Shown here: positions 42,033-52,600 of the stretch, piece after piece
Layout: each line of letters begins with the position of its first letter
Numbering within the stretch: position 1 is the stretch's first letter
NCBI RefSeq assembly: GCF_025465255.1
Contig: NZ_JAODNI010000121.1
Location: 1-64,000 of the forward strand
DNA: 64,000 bases
DNA from: Pseudonocardia sp.
Lineage (GTDB): Bacteria > Actinomycetota > Actinomycetes > Mycobacteriales > Pseudonocardiaceae
Direction of reading: 5' to 3'
The notes under the pieces: generated by a model
The model's database searches: none
Told to the model about the DNA's origin: nothing
Seen by the model: only the letters and a program-made list of their open reading frames with translations
Translations under genes and position numbers: made by a program

Positions 42033-43736
42033 ATGACCCCGCAAGTGATCACCGGCCGGGCCGTACTGCTCGACTCGATCCGGCACCACCGGCGGCAGCT
42101 GATCACCGCGGCGGTCCTGCTGTGCGGCCACCAGGGCGGCGAGGCGCTCGTGCCCGTGCTGGTCGGCGTCGTGATCGACCGCGCCGTCGGGACCGGCGAC
42201 GCCGGGTCGTTGCTGTTCTGGCTCGCCGTGCTCGGCCTCGACTTCCTGGTGCTCTCGTTCTCCTATCGTTTCGGCGCCCGCCGCGCCTGGCTCGCCGACG
42301 TCCGCGCGGACCAGCGCATGCGCCATGCCGTCGCGGACCGGGTCCTGCATCCGGCGGGCGGCGCGGAGACGGGCCGCCTGCCCGGCGCCCTGACCAGCGT
42401 CGCGGTCGCCGACGCGAAGCGGGTCGGCGTGCTGAACTTCGCGCTCCCGCTCGGCCTGGCCGCCTTCGCCGCCCTCGTCGTCGCGACGGTCTCGCTGCTG
42501 CGGATCTCGCTCCCGCTCGGCCTGCTGATCCTGCTGGGCACGCCTCCCCTGCTCTACGCCGTGCACCTGCTCGGCAAGCCCCTGGAGCGGCGCAGCGGCC
42601 CGGAGCAGGAACGGGCGGCGCAGGCGTCCGGCGTGGCGGCGGACCTCGTCGCGGGGGTGCGGGTGCTCAAGGGCATCGGCGTGGAGCCCGCTGCCGTCCG
42701 CCGCTACACCACCACCAGCCGCGCCGCCCTGGCCGCGACGCTGCGGGCCAACGGCGCGCAGGCCTGGTACTCCGGTGCCGTGCTGGCGGTCAACGGGCTG
42801 CTCCTAGCGCTCGTCGCCCTGGTCGGCGGCCGGCTCGCCGCCGAGGGCGCCATCACGATCGGCGGCCTGGTCTCGGCCGTCGGGCTGGCTCAGTTCCTGC
42901 TCGGCCCGCTGGAGATCTTCGGCTGGGTCAACGGCCGGTTCGCCCAGGCCAGAGCCTCGGCGGCGCGGATCGCCGAGGTCCGCTCCGCGGCGCCGGCGGT
43001 GTCCGGCGGGGCTGCGGCCGTCGGCGACGGCCCGGGCGACCTGCGGATCCGCGGCCTGCGGACCCCCGGCCTGACCGTCGGCCTGGACCTCGACGTCGCC
43101 GCGGGCGAGACCGTGGGGCTGGTCGTCCCGGACCCGGCGGTCGCGGCCGCGCTGCTGCAGGTGCTGGGCCGCGAGCAGGACCCGCAGGCCGGTTCCGTGG
43201 AGCTCGACAGCGTGGACCTGGCGCTGGTCCCGCCCGCGGCGGCCCGGGCCGCGGTGATCGTCGCGGCGCACGATGCGCGGCTCTTCGCGGGGACCGTGCT
43301 GGAGAACGTCCTCGCCGGCCGGAGCGCCGGGCCCGGTGTCGACCCCGGCGTCGACAGGGCGATGCGCGCCGCCCAGGCGGACCAGGTCGCGGACGCCCTG
43401 CCGGACGGCCGGGACACCGAGATCGCCGAGCAGGGCAGCTCGCTGTCCGGCGGGCAGCGACAACGGGTGGCCCTCGCCAGGGCTCTCGCCGCGCAGGCGC
43501 GCGTCCTCGTGCTGCACGACCCGACGACGGCCGTCGACGCCGTCACCGAGGCCCGGATCGCCGCCGGCCTCCGCGAGGTCCGGGCGGGCCGGACCACCCT
43601 GGTCCTCACCACCAGCCCCGCGCTGCTCGCGGCGGCGGACCGCGTCGTCGTCCTCGACGGCGCGCGCCGCGCGGAGGGCCCACACGCCGAACTCCTGCAC
43701 ACGGACGCCGCGTACCGGGAGCTGGTGCTGCCATGA
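42033..43736 (+). CDS. ABC exporter half with degenerate ATPase site (siderophore export, subunit 1)
   Basis: 567 residues: a six-helix transmembrane domain (~1-320) and a nucleotide-binding domain. The family-typical LSGGQRQRVALARAL signature is intact, but the Walker A loop reads GLVVPDPAVAAALLQ with the Lys replaced by Ala, and Walker B reads VLVLHDPTTAVD, giving His and Asp for the usual Asp-Glu. The H-loop His is replaced (TTSPALL) and the Q-loop reads AAHDARLF. ATP should therefore not be hydrolysed at its own site. ATG at 42033; stop overlaps the next start (ATGA), so the two halves are translationally coupled. Export of the locus's siderophore is inferred from position and the iron box. 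Confidence 0.88.
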   Translation: MTPQVITGRAVLLDSIRHHRRQLITAAVLLCGHQGGEALVPVLVGVVIDRAVGTGDAGSLLFWLAVLGLDFLVLSFSYRFGARRAWLADVRADQRMRHAVADRVLHPAGGAETGRLPGALTSVAVADAKRVGVLNFALPLGLAAFAALVVATVSLLRISLPLGLLILLGTPPLLYAVHLLGKPLERRSGPEQERAAQASGVAADLVAGVRVLKGIGVEPAAVRRYTTTSRAALAATLRANGAQAWYSGAVLAVNGLLLALVALVGGRLAAEGAITIGGLVSAVGLAQFLLGPLEIFGWVNGRFAQARASAARIAEVRSAAPAVSGGAAAVGDGPGDLRIRGLRTPGLTVGLDLDVAAGETVGLVVPDPAVAAALLQVLGREQDPQAGSVELDSVDLALVPPAAARAAVIVAAHDARLFAGTVLENVLAGRSAGPGVDPGVDRAMRAAQADQVADALPDGRDTEIAEQGSSLSGGQRQRVALARALAAQARVLVLHDPTTAVDAVTEARIAAGLREVRAGRTTLVLTTSPALLAAADRVVVLDGARRAEGPHAELLHTDAAYRELVLP

Positions 43737-45499
43737 GCCGGAACCGGGATCTGCTCCCCGTCGCCACCGGCCCCCGGATCCGCGGCGCCCTCGCCGGGCT
43801 CCTGGGTCCCCACCGGGGCCGGGCGGTCGTCGCGGTGCTCGCGCTCGTGGCCGGGGCCGCAACCGGGCTGCTCACCGCCCCGCTGCTGGGGCGCATCGTG
43901 GACATCGTCGCCAACCGGCAGGGCGCGTCCGCCGTGACGACGCCGGTGCTGCTGCTCGTCGCGGTCGCCGTGGCGCAGGGGCTGCTGGCGGTGCTCGGCG
44001 TGGCCCTGGTGGCCCGGGTGGGCGAGGGGATGCTCGCCGAGCTGCGCGAACGGTTCGTCGCCCGGGTCCTCGGGTTGCCGCTCGACCGCATCGAGGAGGC
44101 GGGGGCCGGGGACCTGACCTCGCGGGTCACCGCGGACGTGGCGCTGGTCGGCGAGGCGGTGCGCGAGGCCGTCCCGGAGTTCGCCCGCGCCGCGCTGGTG
44201 ATCGCCCTGACCCTCGTCGGGCTGGCCGTCCTGGACTGGCGCTTCCTGCTCGCCGCCCTGCTCGCGGTGCCCGTCCAGGTGCTCACCGCGCGGTGGTACC
44301 TGCGGCGCTCCGGACCGATCTACGCCGAGCAGCGCCGGGTCGGCGGCGCCCAGCAGCAGCAGCTCCTGGACACCGTCGGCGGGGCGACGACCGTGCGCGC
44401 GTTCGGGCTCGCGGACGCCCACGCGGCCAAGGTCCGCTCCCGGTCCGAGGACGTCGTGCGGCTCGCGCTGGACGTCGTCCGGTTCCAGACCCGGTTCTTC
44501 GGCCGGCTGAACGGGGCCGAGTTCGTCGGGGTCGCGGCGGTGCTCGCCGTCGGGTTCTGGCTCGTCCGGGACGGGTCGGCGTCGATCGGCGCGGCGAGTG
44601 CGGCGGCGCTGTACTTCATCAACCTGTTCGGGCCGATCAACCAGGTGCTCTTCCTGCTGGACACCGCCCAGTCCGCCACGGCGAGCCTCGCCCGGATCGT
44701 CGGCGTCGCGGACCTTCCGCCGCAGGAACGCCCGGCCGCTCCGGTCCGGCCGGTCGACGCGGGGGTGAGCACCAAGGGCGTCGGGCACAGCTACGTCGAG
44801 GGCCACCCCGTGCTCGACGGCGTCGACCTCGATCTCGAGCCCGGCTCCCGGGTCGCGCTGGTCGGCGCCAGCGGCGCGGGCAAGACGACGCTGGCGAAGC
44901 TGGTGGCCGGGGTGCACCTGCCCACGGCCGGGATCGTCCGGATCGGCGGCGCCACGCTCGAGGAGCAGGGCCCGGACGTCGTCCGCGAGACCGTCGCGTT
45001 GATCACTCAGGAGGTGCACGTCTTCGCCGGCCCGCTGGCCGAGGACCTGCGCCTGGCCCGCCCGGACGCGACGGACGCCCAGCTGCGGACCGCGCTCGAC
45101 GCCGTCGACGCGCTGGGCTGGGTGGAGGCCCTGCCGGAGGGGCTGGACACCGTGGTGGGCAGCGGCGGCCAGGGGCTGACCGTCGTGCAGGCCCAGCAGG
45201 TCGCCCTGGCCCGGCTGGTGCTCGCCGACCGGCCGGTCGCCGTGCTCGACGAGGCCACCGCCGAGGCGGGGAGCGCGGGCTCGCGGGTGCTCGAGCGCGC
45301 CGCGGCCCGGGCGCTCGACGGCCGGACCGGGCTGATGGTCGCCCATCGGCTGACCCAGGCGGCCACGGCGGACCGGATCGTGGTGCTGGACGCGGGCCGG
45401 GTCGTCGAGCAGGGGACGCACGCCGAGCTCGTCGCCGCGGACGGTCGGTACGCCCGGTTGTGGGCCGCCTGGTCGGACGAACGGGACGAAAGACCGTGA
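43733..45499 (+). CDS. ABC exporter half with intact Walker motifs (siderophore export, subunit 2)
   Basis: 588 residues, six transmembrane helices (~25-330) then a nucleotide-binding domain. Walker A VALVGASGAGKTTLAKLVAG, Q-loop LITQEVHVF, Walker B VAVLDEATAEAGS and the H-loop MVAHRLTQA are all intact. The signature is degenerate: LTVVQAQQVALARLVL in the place of LSGGQ, and the D-loop reads AEAGS. This complements subunit 1, which has the signature but not the rest: the pair forms one working composite site. ATG at 43733 overlaps the previous stop by 4 bp. Confidence 0.9.
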   Translation: MSRNRDLLPVATGPRIRGALAGLLGPHRGRAVVAVLALVAGAATGLLTAPLLGRIVDIVANRQGASAVTTPVLLLVAVAVAQGLLAVLGVALVARVGEGMLAELRERFVARVLGLPLDRIEEAGAGDLTSRVTADVALVGEAVREAVPEFARAALVIALTLVGLAVLDWRFLLAALLAVPVQVLTARWYLRRSGPIYAEQRRVGGAQQQQLLDTVGGATTVRAFGLADAHAAKVRSRSEDVVRLALDVVRFQTRFFGRLNGAEFVGVAAVLAVGFWLVRDGSASIGAASAAALYFINLFGPINQVLFLLDTAQSATASLARIVGVADLPPQERPAAPVRPVDAGVSTKGVGHSYVEGHPVLDGVDLDLEPGSRVALVGASGAGKTTLAKLVAGVHLPTAGIVRIGGATLEEQGPDVVRETVALITQEVHVFAGPLAEDLRLARPDATDAQLRTALDAVDALGWVEALPEGLDTVVGSGGQGLTVVQAQQVALARLVLADRPVAVLDEATAEAGSAGSRVLERAAARALDGRTGLMVAHRLTQAATADRIVVLDAGRVVEQGTHAELVAADGRYARLWAAWSDERDERP

Positions 45500-45524
45500 C
45501 GTTCCCGTTACTTGACGGGCAGTG

Positions 45525-45543
45525 TTCGGGTAGGCGAACCTAA
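45525..45543 (+). promoter_or_regulatory. IdeR/DmdR1-type iron box
   Basis: The 19-mer TTCGGGTAGGCGAACCTAA matches TTAGGTTAGGCTAACCTAA at 16 of 19 places. It lies 60 bp before the binding-lipoprotein ATG and 26 bp after the exporter operon, giving that gene its own iron-controlled promoter. Confidence 0.75.
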
Positions 45544-45602
45544 CTTCATCCGGTGATCGTCACCCGACCGGAGTACCTGAACCACGTCCAGGAGGACCCC
45601 GC

Positions 45603-46613
45603 ATGGCTCGCCCGAGCTCCCCATCCGCCCGCCCGAGACGAGCCGGGTTCCTGCGAACCCTCGCCGCGGGGGCGCTCGCCCTCGTTGCCGTCGCCGGGTG
45701 TGGCAGCAGCGAGCAGGCCTCGACGGCCACCCCGCAGCCCGGGGCCCCGGCCACCGCCGGTGCGGCGGAGTTCCCCGTGACGCTCAAGCACCAGTTCGGC
45801 GAGACGACGATCCCGGCGCAGCCGACGCGCGTCGTGACCGTCGGCTACAACGAGGGCGACTTCCCGCTGGCCCTCGGCGTCGTCCCGCTCGGCGAGCGGG
45901 AGTTCTCCGGCGGCTTCGCCTGGCAGGACCGGCCGTGGGCGCAGGCCGCCAAGGGCGGCGCGCAGCCGGAGGTCGTCGGCGGCGACGAGATCCAGTTCGA
46001 GAAGATCGCCGCATTGGCGCCGGACCTGATCCTCGGCGTGTACTCGTTCATGGACCAGGCCACCTACGACACCCTGGCCAAGATCGCGCCGACCGTCGGC
46101 CCGCCCGGTGACGGCACGAAGGCCGCCACGTGGCAGGAGCAGACCCGGATCACGGGCCAGGCGCTCGGGCTGACCGCCAAGGCCGAGCAGGTCGTGGCGG
46201 ACACCGAGACGAAGCTGGCGCAGGTCAAGGCCGCCCACCCGGCGCTGGACGGCAAGAACCTGGCGCTGGACTTCGACGTCGAGGGTGTCCCGTACAGGCT
46301 CGGCACCGACGACCTGCGGTCCCAGCTGTTCGCGGGCCTCGGCCTGAAGGTCGGGGACACCACCGAGACGCTCACCGCCGAGACCCTGCAACCGCTGGAC
46401 CAGCAGGCCCTGATCGTCATGGGCGTGACGCAGCAGCAGCTCGCCGGGAACCAGCTCTTCCAGAGCCTGAACGTCGTGAAGAACGGCAAGACGCTCTACC
46501 TGGGCGACTACACGACGTCGTTCGCCGGAGCGCTCGGCTACAGCAGCCCGCTGAGCCTGCCCTACGCCGCGGACCTCGTCGCCCCGCAGCTGCAGACGGC
46601 CCTCGCCGGCTGA
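45603..46613 (+). CDS. Iron-siderophore-binding ABC lipoprotein
   Basis: 336 residues, high-affinity receptor outside the membrane for ferric siderophore. Lipoprotein signal: basic start, GFLRTLAAGALALVAVAGC with the lipobox VAGC. Periplasmic-binding-fold type III (FepB/BtuF-like) follows: TTIPAQPTRVVTVGYNEGDFPLALGVVPLGE, GGDEIQFEKIAALAPDLILGVYSFMDQATYDTLAKIAPTV, and the C-terminal lobe from VEGVPYRLGTDDL. AGGAGG lies 8 nt before the ATG. No permease (FecCD-like) or ATPase gene for import is in the window, so the rest of the importer must be elsewhere. Convergent with the NRPS gene. Confidence 0.92.
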   Translation: MARPSSPSARPRRAGFLRTLAAGALALVAVAGCGSSEQASTATPQPGAPATAGAAEFPVTLKHQFGETTIPAQPTRVVTVGYNEGDFPLALGVVPLGEREFSGGFAWQDRPWAQAAKGGAQPEVVGGDEIQFEKIAALAPDLILGVYSFMDQATYDTLAKIAPTVGPPGDGTKAATWQEQTRITGQALGLTAKAEQVVADTETKLAQVKAAHPALDGKNLALDFDVEGVPYRLGTDDLRSQLFAGLGLKVGDTTETLTAETLQPLDQQALIVMGVTQQQLAGNQLFQSLNVVKNGKTLYLGDYTTSFAGALGYSSPLSLPYAADLVAPQLQTALAG

Positions 46614-46626
46614 CCCGCTCCCCCGA

Positions 46627-46663
46627 CGAAGGCCCCCTGCCGCGCTCCGGCAGGGGGCCTTCG
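46627..46663. terminator. Bidirectional terminator between the binding lipoprotein and NRPS genes
   Basis: A perfect 16-bp stem (46627-46642 with 46648-46663) with a 5-nt loop fills most of the 52-bp convergent gap. Confidence 0.85.
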
Positions 46664-46665
46664 GG

Positions 46666-49600
46666 TCAGCCCGTGACCGACCGAAGCAGCGCGACGAGCT
46701 CCTGCGCCAGCGCCGCCGCCGTCTCCCGGTCGTACGCGGCGAGCCGGTGGGTGAGCTCCACCGGCACCGCGGCGCCGCCGGAGGTCTCGAAGAACCCGAC
46801 GGTCAGGTCCGCGGTGGACCCGCCCACGTCGACGGCGTCGAGCGCGCCGAGCACGGACCGTTCGGCCCCGAGGTCCGCCTGCTCGTGGTGCACGAGCAGC
46901 ACCGGCGGCCTGCGCAGCCCGGTCGCGTCCGCGACGTCGGAGAACCCGGTCTCCTGGTGGTCCAGGGCGGCGAGGTTCGCGGTGCGGACCCGGCCGAGGA
47001 GCGCGTCGAACCCGTCGCCTTCCACCCGCACGGGCAGCACCAGCACGTTCGCCACACAGCCGACGACGTCGACGAGCGACGCCTCGGTCCGGCCCGCCGC
47101 GAACGACCCCACGGGCACCACCGGGCCCGCGCCGCGCCGGGCGAGGACCGTGGCCAGACCCGCCTGCAGGACCATGAACATGCTGGTCCGCGTCCTGCGG
47201 GCGAGCACATCGACCCCCGCGCGGAGCTCGGTGTCCAGTTCGAACGCGACCGTCGCCGCGGTCTCGTCCCCTCCCGGATCCGTAAGGGGTGCGCCGTCGA
47301 GGGCCTCCCGCCAGAACGCGAGCGCCCGGGCGTGTCGGCTCTCCGGGTTCGCGGGGTCGCCCCCGAGGGCTCCGGCCCAGCGGGCGTAGTCCGAGTACCC
47401 GACGGGCAGCGGCGCCCGGTCCGGCGCCCGGCCGTCCCGCCGGGCCTCGTACGCCGTCGCGAGGTCCCGCAGCAGCGGGACGACTGACCACTCGTCGACG
47501 CCCAGGTAGTGCAGGACGAGGAGCAACTCACCGCCGGCGAGGACCGCCCGGAACGGGGGTTCGGCGGTGAGGTCGAACGGCTCCCGGGCCAGCTCGGCAA
47601 GCGGGCGGTCCGAGCGGGCGAGGCCGGGCCCGCGGCCCTGAACGTGGCGCCGTCCCTCCGGGGAGAACACCGTGCGCAGCGGCTCGTGCCGGGCGACGAG
47701 GTCGTCGACCGCCGCGGCCAGGGCCGCCTCGTCGTAGGGCTCGTCCGGGCGCAGGACCAGCGCGTGGTCCGGCCGCGGGGCCATCCGGTGGCGCTCCCAG
47801 CGCCACCGCTGCGCCGGGGCCGGCGGTTCGGACTCCTCCGGCGGCCCGGACGGGGTCAGCGCGGGCCGGGTCGACGGCCGCTGCGCCAGCACCTCGACGA
47901 GCCCGGCGACGGTCGGCGCGTCGAACACGTCCCGCACGCCCAGGTCCGCCCCGAACCGCGTACGCACCCGTCCGATCAGCCGCATCGCCGCCATCGAGTG
48001 CCCGCCCAGGGCGAAGAAGTCGTCGTGCACCCCGACCTCGGGCAGCCCCAGGACCTCGGCGAACACCGCGGCTAGCCATTCCTCCTCGGGCGTGCACGGG
48101 GCGCCGTCACCGGTGAGCCCCGACCGGTCCGGGGCGGGCAGGGCGCGGCGGTCCAGCTTGCCGTTCGGGGTGAGCGGCACCGGCCCGTCGAGCACGACGA
48201 CGATCGCCGGGACCATGTACTCCGGCAGCCGCCGCGCGGCCGCGGCCCGGACCTCCGCCGGGTCGAGCGGCCCATCCTCCGGCACCACGTAGCCGACGAT
48301 CCGGGTCATGTCCCCGGACCCGTCGGCGACGGCGACGGCCTGCCGGATCCCTGCGTGCCCGGTCAGCGCGGACGCGACCTCGCCGAGCTCGACGCGGAAG
48401 CCGCGGACCTTGACCTGGTCGTCGTCGCGGCCGAGGAAGTCGACGTTCCCGTCCCGGCGCCAGCGCGCCCGGTCGCCGGTGCGGTACAGCCGGGTCCCGT
48501 GCGGCCCGAACGGGTCCGCGACGAACCTCTCCGCCGTCAGGCCCGGCCGCCCGAGGTAGCCGCGGGCCAGCCCGCGCCCGCCCACGTAGAGGTCCCCGAC
48601 GACCCCCGGCGGCACCGGCCGCAGCCGCGAGTCCAGCACGAAGCAGGTGGTGTTGGGGTCCGGAACGCCGATCGGCACCGCGGCCGCCCAGCCCGGTTCG
48701 GCCTGCCACAGCGTGGAGTTCACGGTCGCCTCGGTGAGCCCGTACGCCGCGATGAGGTTCAGCCGCTCCGCCCACCGGCCGATCAGGTCCGGCGGCACCG
48801 TCTCGGTCCCGACCAGCACCGTCAGGCCCGCCGGCAGCTGCTGGTCCGGCGGCAGGGCCGCGACCAGCGACGGCGGCAGGATCCCGTGCGTCACGCCGTG
48901 TTCGGCGAGGAAGCCGGTGAGCGGCGGGCCGGCCACCCGGGCGTCGTCCGGGCAGATCACCAGCCGCGCACCCAGGCCGAGCGCCATCGTCAGCTCGAAC
49001 ACGACGACGTCGAAGCCGACGGAGGCGAACTGGAGCACAGTGGCGTCGGACGTGACGCCCATCCGGTCCTCGGCGGTGGCCGCGAGGCTGGTGATGCCGT
49101 CGTGCGGGACGACGACGCCCTTCGGCCGTCCCGTGGAGCCGGACGTGTAGATGACGTAGGCGGCGAGGTCCGTGCCCCATGGCCGCTCCCGTTTGCGGGG
49201 TGCAGCGGGCGCTGCGCCCTCGTCCGGCACGACGAGCCGCTCCGGGCCGCCGACGACCAGCCCCAGCTGCGCCGCGGTGCCGACCAGCAGCCGGGCCCGG
49301 GAGTCCGCGAGCAGGTGGCCGATCCGCTCCGGCGGGTGCTTGAGGTCCAGCGGGAGCCAGGCCGCGCCCAGCTTCAGCAGCCCCAGCACGGTCGCGACCA
49401 TCGCGGCCGAGCGCGGCATGGCTACGCCCACGACGTCCTCCGGCCCGATCCCCCGTGCGGCCAGCAGCCGAGCGGCGCCCTCGGCCCGGCCGTCGAGCTC
49501 GGCGTAGGTGAGCGTGCCGCGCCCGTCCGTGACGGCCGGGGCGTGGGGGCGCTCCCGGACCTGCCGCTCGACCATGTCGATCAACGTCTCGGCCGGGACG

Positions 49601-52600
49601 TCACGCACGTCCCGGCGCCCGGCGAACCGCTCGAGGACGAGCTCGCGCTCTCCCACGACGGCGACGTCCAGCTCGGCGACGCCGATCCGCGGGTTCGCCG
49701 CGACCGCCGCTGCCACCCGGGCGAACCGCTCCCCCAGCCGCGCGACGGTGTCCCGCTCGAACAGCTCCGCCGAGTACTCGAGGTGCAGCGTCGCCGCCCT
49801 GTCCCGTTCAACGCCGTCCGGCTCGGCGAACGCGAAGACGAGGTCGAACTTCGCCGTCGCCTCCTCGACGGGCTCCTCGACCGCCTCCACGCCCGGCAGC
49901 GCGAGCAGGTCCCCGCGGCGGGCATGGTGGGCCACCATCACCTGGAACAGCGGGTTCCGGGACAGCGTCCGGGACGGGTTGAGCCGCTCGACGACCGCCT
50001 CGAACGGCACGTCGGCGTGGGAGAACGCGGCCAGCCCGGCGTCGCGGACGCGCGCGGCGAGCGTCGCGAAGTCCGGGTCGCCGGAGACGTCCGCGCGCAG
50101 GACGACGGTGTTGACGAAGAACCCGACGAGGTCGTCGAGCCGCGCGTCGGTCCGGCCGGTGACCGGGGTGCCGAGCGGGACGTCGTCCCCGGCGCCGAGT
50201 CGGTGCAGCAGCGCCGCGACTGCCGCGTGCAGCACGAGCAGCAGGCTGGCGCCGGTGTCGTCGGCGATCCGGCGGAGCCCGGCGAGCGTCTCCGGGGCGA
50301 GCGGGACGTCGACGACCCCGCCGGCGGAGGTCGGCCGCGCGGGCCGCGGCCGGTCCGTCGGGAGCGTCAGCTCGTCCGGGGCGCCGTCGAGCGTGCGGGC
50401 CCAGAAGTCGAGCTGCCGGGCGGCGAGGCTCGTCGGCTCGGCCGGGTCGCCGAGCCGCGCGGCGTGCCAGAGCGCGTAGTCCGCGTACTGCACCGGCAGC
50501 GGCGCCCACTCCGGTGCCCGGCCCTCGCGCCGAGCCGCGTAGGCGGCGGCGAGATCGTCCAAGAACGGGCGATCGGACCACTCATCGGTCGTGATGTGGT
50601 GCAGCAGCAGGACGAGGACGTGTTCGGCGCCGTCCTGGATCAGCGCGGCCCGGATCGGGAGCTCGGCCGTCAGGTCGAACGGCCGCGCGAGCTCCGCGGC
50701 CACGTCGTTCACCTGCGCGAACGGCACCCGGAGATCGTCGCGGACCTCCTGGTACGGCGTCCCGTCGACGACGGTGAAGACGGTCCGCAACGCCTCGTGC
50801 CGGACCGCGACGTCCTGCAGCGCGGCGTCCAGCGCGGCTCCGTCCACGTCCCCGCGCAGCCGCAGCACGATCGGGAAGTGGTACGCCGCGCCGCCTCCGG
50901 CGCCGCCGAGCTGCTGGACCAGCCAGAGCCGTTGCTGCGCCGCGGAGAGGGGCAGCAGCGCCGGGCGCTCGAGCGACCCCAGCTCGGGCCCGACCACCGC
51001 CTCGCGCTCGGCCGCCCGCAGGGCGAGTTCCGCGGGGGTCGGCGCCTCGAAGAGGTCCCGGAGCGTGAGGTCCGCGGCGAGGGCTGTCCGGGCTCGGCTG
51101 AGTAGCCGGGTGGCGACCAGCGAGTGCCCGCCGAGATCGAAGAAGTCGTCCTCGGGCCCCACCGCGTCCAGGCCCAGGACCTGCGCGAACAGCCCGCACA
51201 GCTGCTCCTCGGCGCGGCTGCGCGGCGGCCGCCCGGCCCCGGCGGTGACCGGCTCCGGTCGGGGCAGCGCGCCGACGTCGAGCTTGCCGTTGACCGTGAG
51301 CGGCAGCTCCGGGACCGGCACGAGGACGGCCGGGACCATGTGGTCCGGCAGCCGGTCCCGCAGCGCCGCTCGGACCTCCGCGAGATCGTGCGTCGTCACC
51401 GAAGGCACCACGTACCCGACGAGCCGTGCGAGACCCCCGGGCCCGGACCGGTCCGCGACGACCGCCGCCCGAGCGACCGCGGGGTGCGCGGTGAGCGCCG
51501 CGGCCAGCTCGCCCGGCTCCACCCGGTAGCCGCGGATCTTCACCTGGTCGTCCGTGCGGCCGAGGAAGTCCAGGATGCCGACCGGTCGGCGGCGCACCAG
51601 GTCGCCGGTGCGGTACATCCGGCCGCCCGGTACGGCCGGGTCGGCCACGAACCGCTCCGCGGTCAGCGCGTACCGGCCGAGGTAGCCGCGCGCGAGGCCG
51701 TCACCGGCGATGTACAGCTCGCCCGGGACGCCGTCCGGCACCGGTCGCAGCCACGGGTCGAGGACGTGCGCGCGGGTGTTGGTGATCGGTCGGCCGACCG
51801 CGGGGGTCGGGCTGTCGTCCGTGCCCGCGCCGAGCGCGTTGATCGTGTACTCGGTGGGGCCGTAGAGGTTGTAGCCCAGCGTGCCGGGGGTGTCCCGCAG
51901 CGTCGTCCACACGTCGTCGGACACGGCCTCGCCGCCGAGCAGAACCAGCGGTGGTGTGTGCCCGGCGAGCAGGCCCGTCTCGAACAGGGCGGCCGCGTAG
52001 GTCGGTGTCACGTTGACGACGTCGACCTCGTGCTCCGCGCAGTACGCGACGAGCGCGGTCGCGTCGCGGCGCAGCTCCTCGTCGCACACGTGCACCTCGT
52101 GTCCCTCGACGAGCCAGAGCAGCTCCTCCCAGGACATGTCGAAGGCGAACGAGACGGTGTGCGCGATCCGCAACCGCCGCCCACCCGCCGTAGCGACAAC
52201 CGGTTCGAAGATCTCCGCACGGTGGTTGAGCTGCATGTTCGTCAGCCCGCGGTACGGCGTGACGACGCCCTTGGGCCTCCCGGTCGAGCCGGACGTGTAG
52301 ATCACGTAGGCGGGCAGGTCGAGCCGGTCCGGATTCGTGCGGGCGAAGTTGCCCGACCCCGCATCGGCCAGCTCGGCGTCCGTCAGCGGCCCGGGATCGA
52401 GGGCCGCGCGCTCGGCGGCGGTCCCCGGCTCGTCGAGCACGACGGCGGGCACGCCGGCCGCAGCCAGCGGGCCGGCGACCCGCTCGACCGTGAGCAGGCA
52501 GACCGGTGCCGCGTCCGCCATCGTGGACACCAGTCGCTCGGTCGGGTGGTCGAGCTCCAGCGGCAGGTAGGCCGCGCCGGTGCGCAGCACCGCGAACAGC

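Noticed and set aside
46666-47900. Thioesterase domain at the NRPS end
   Set aside because: No GxSxG motif or alpha/beta-hydrolase fold; the end reads as a condensation-type domain.
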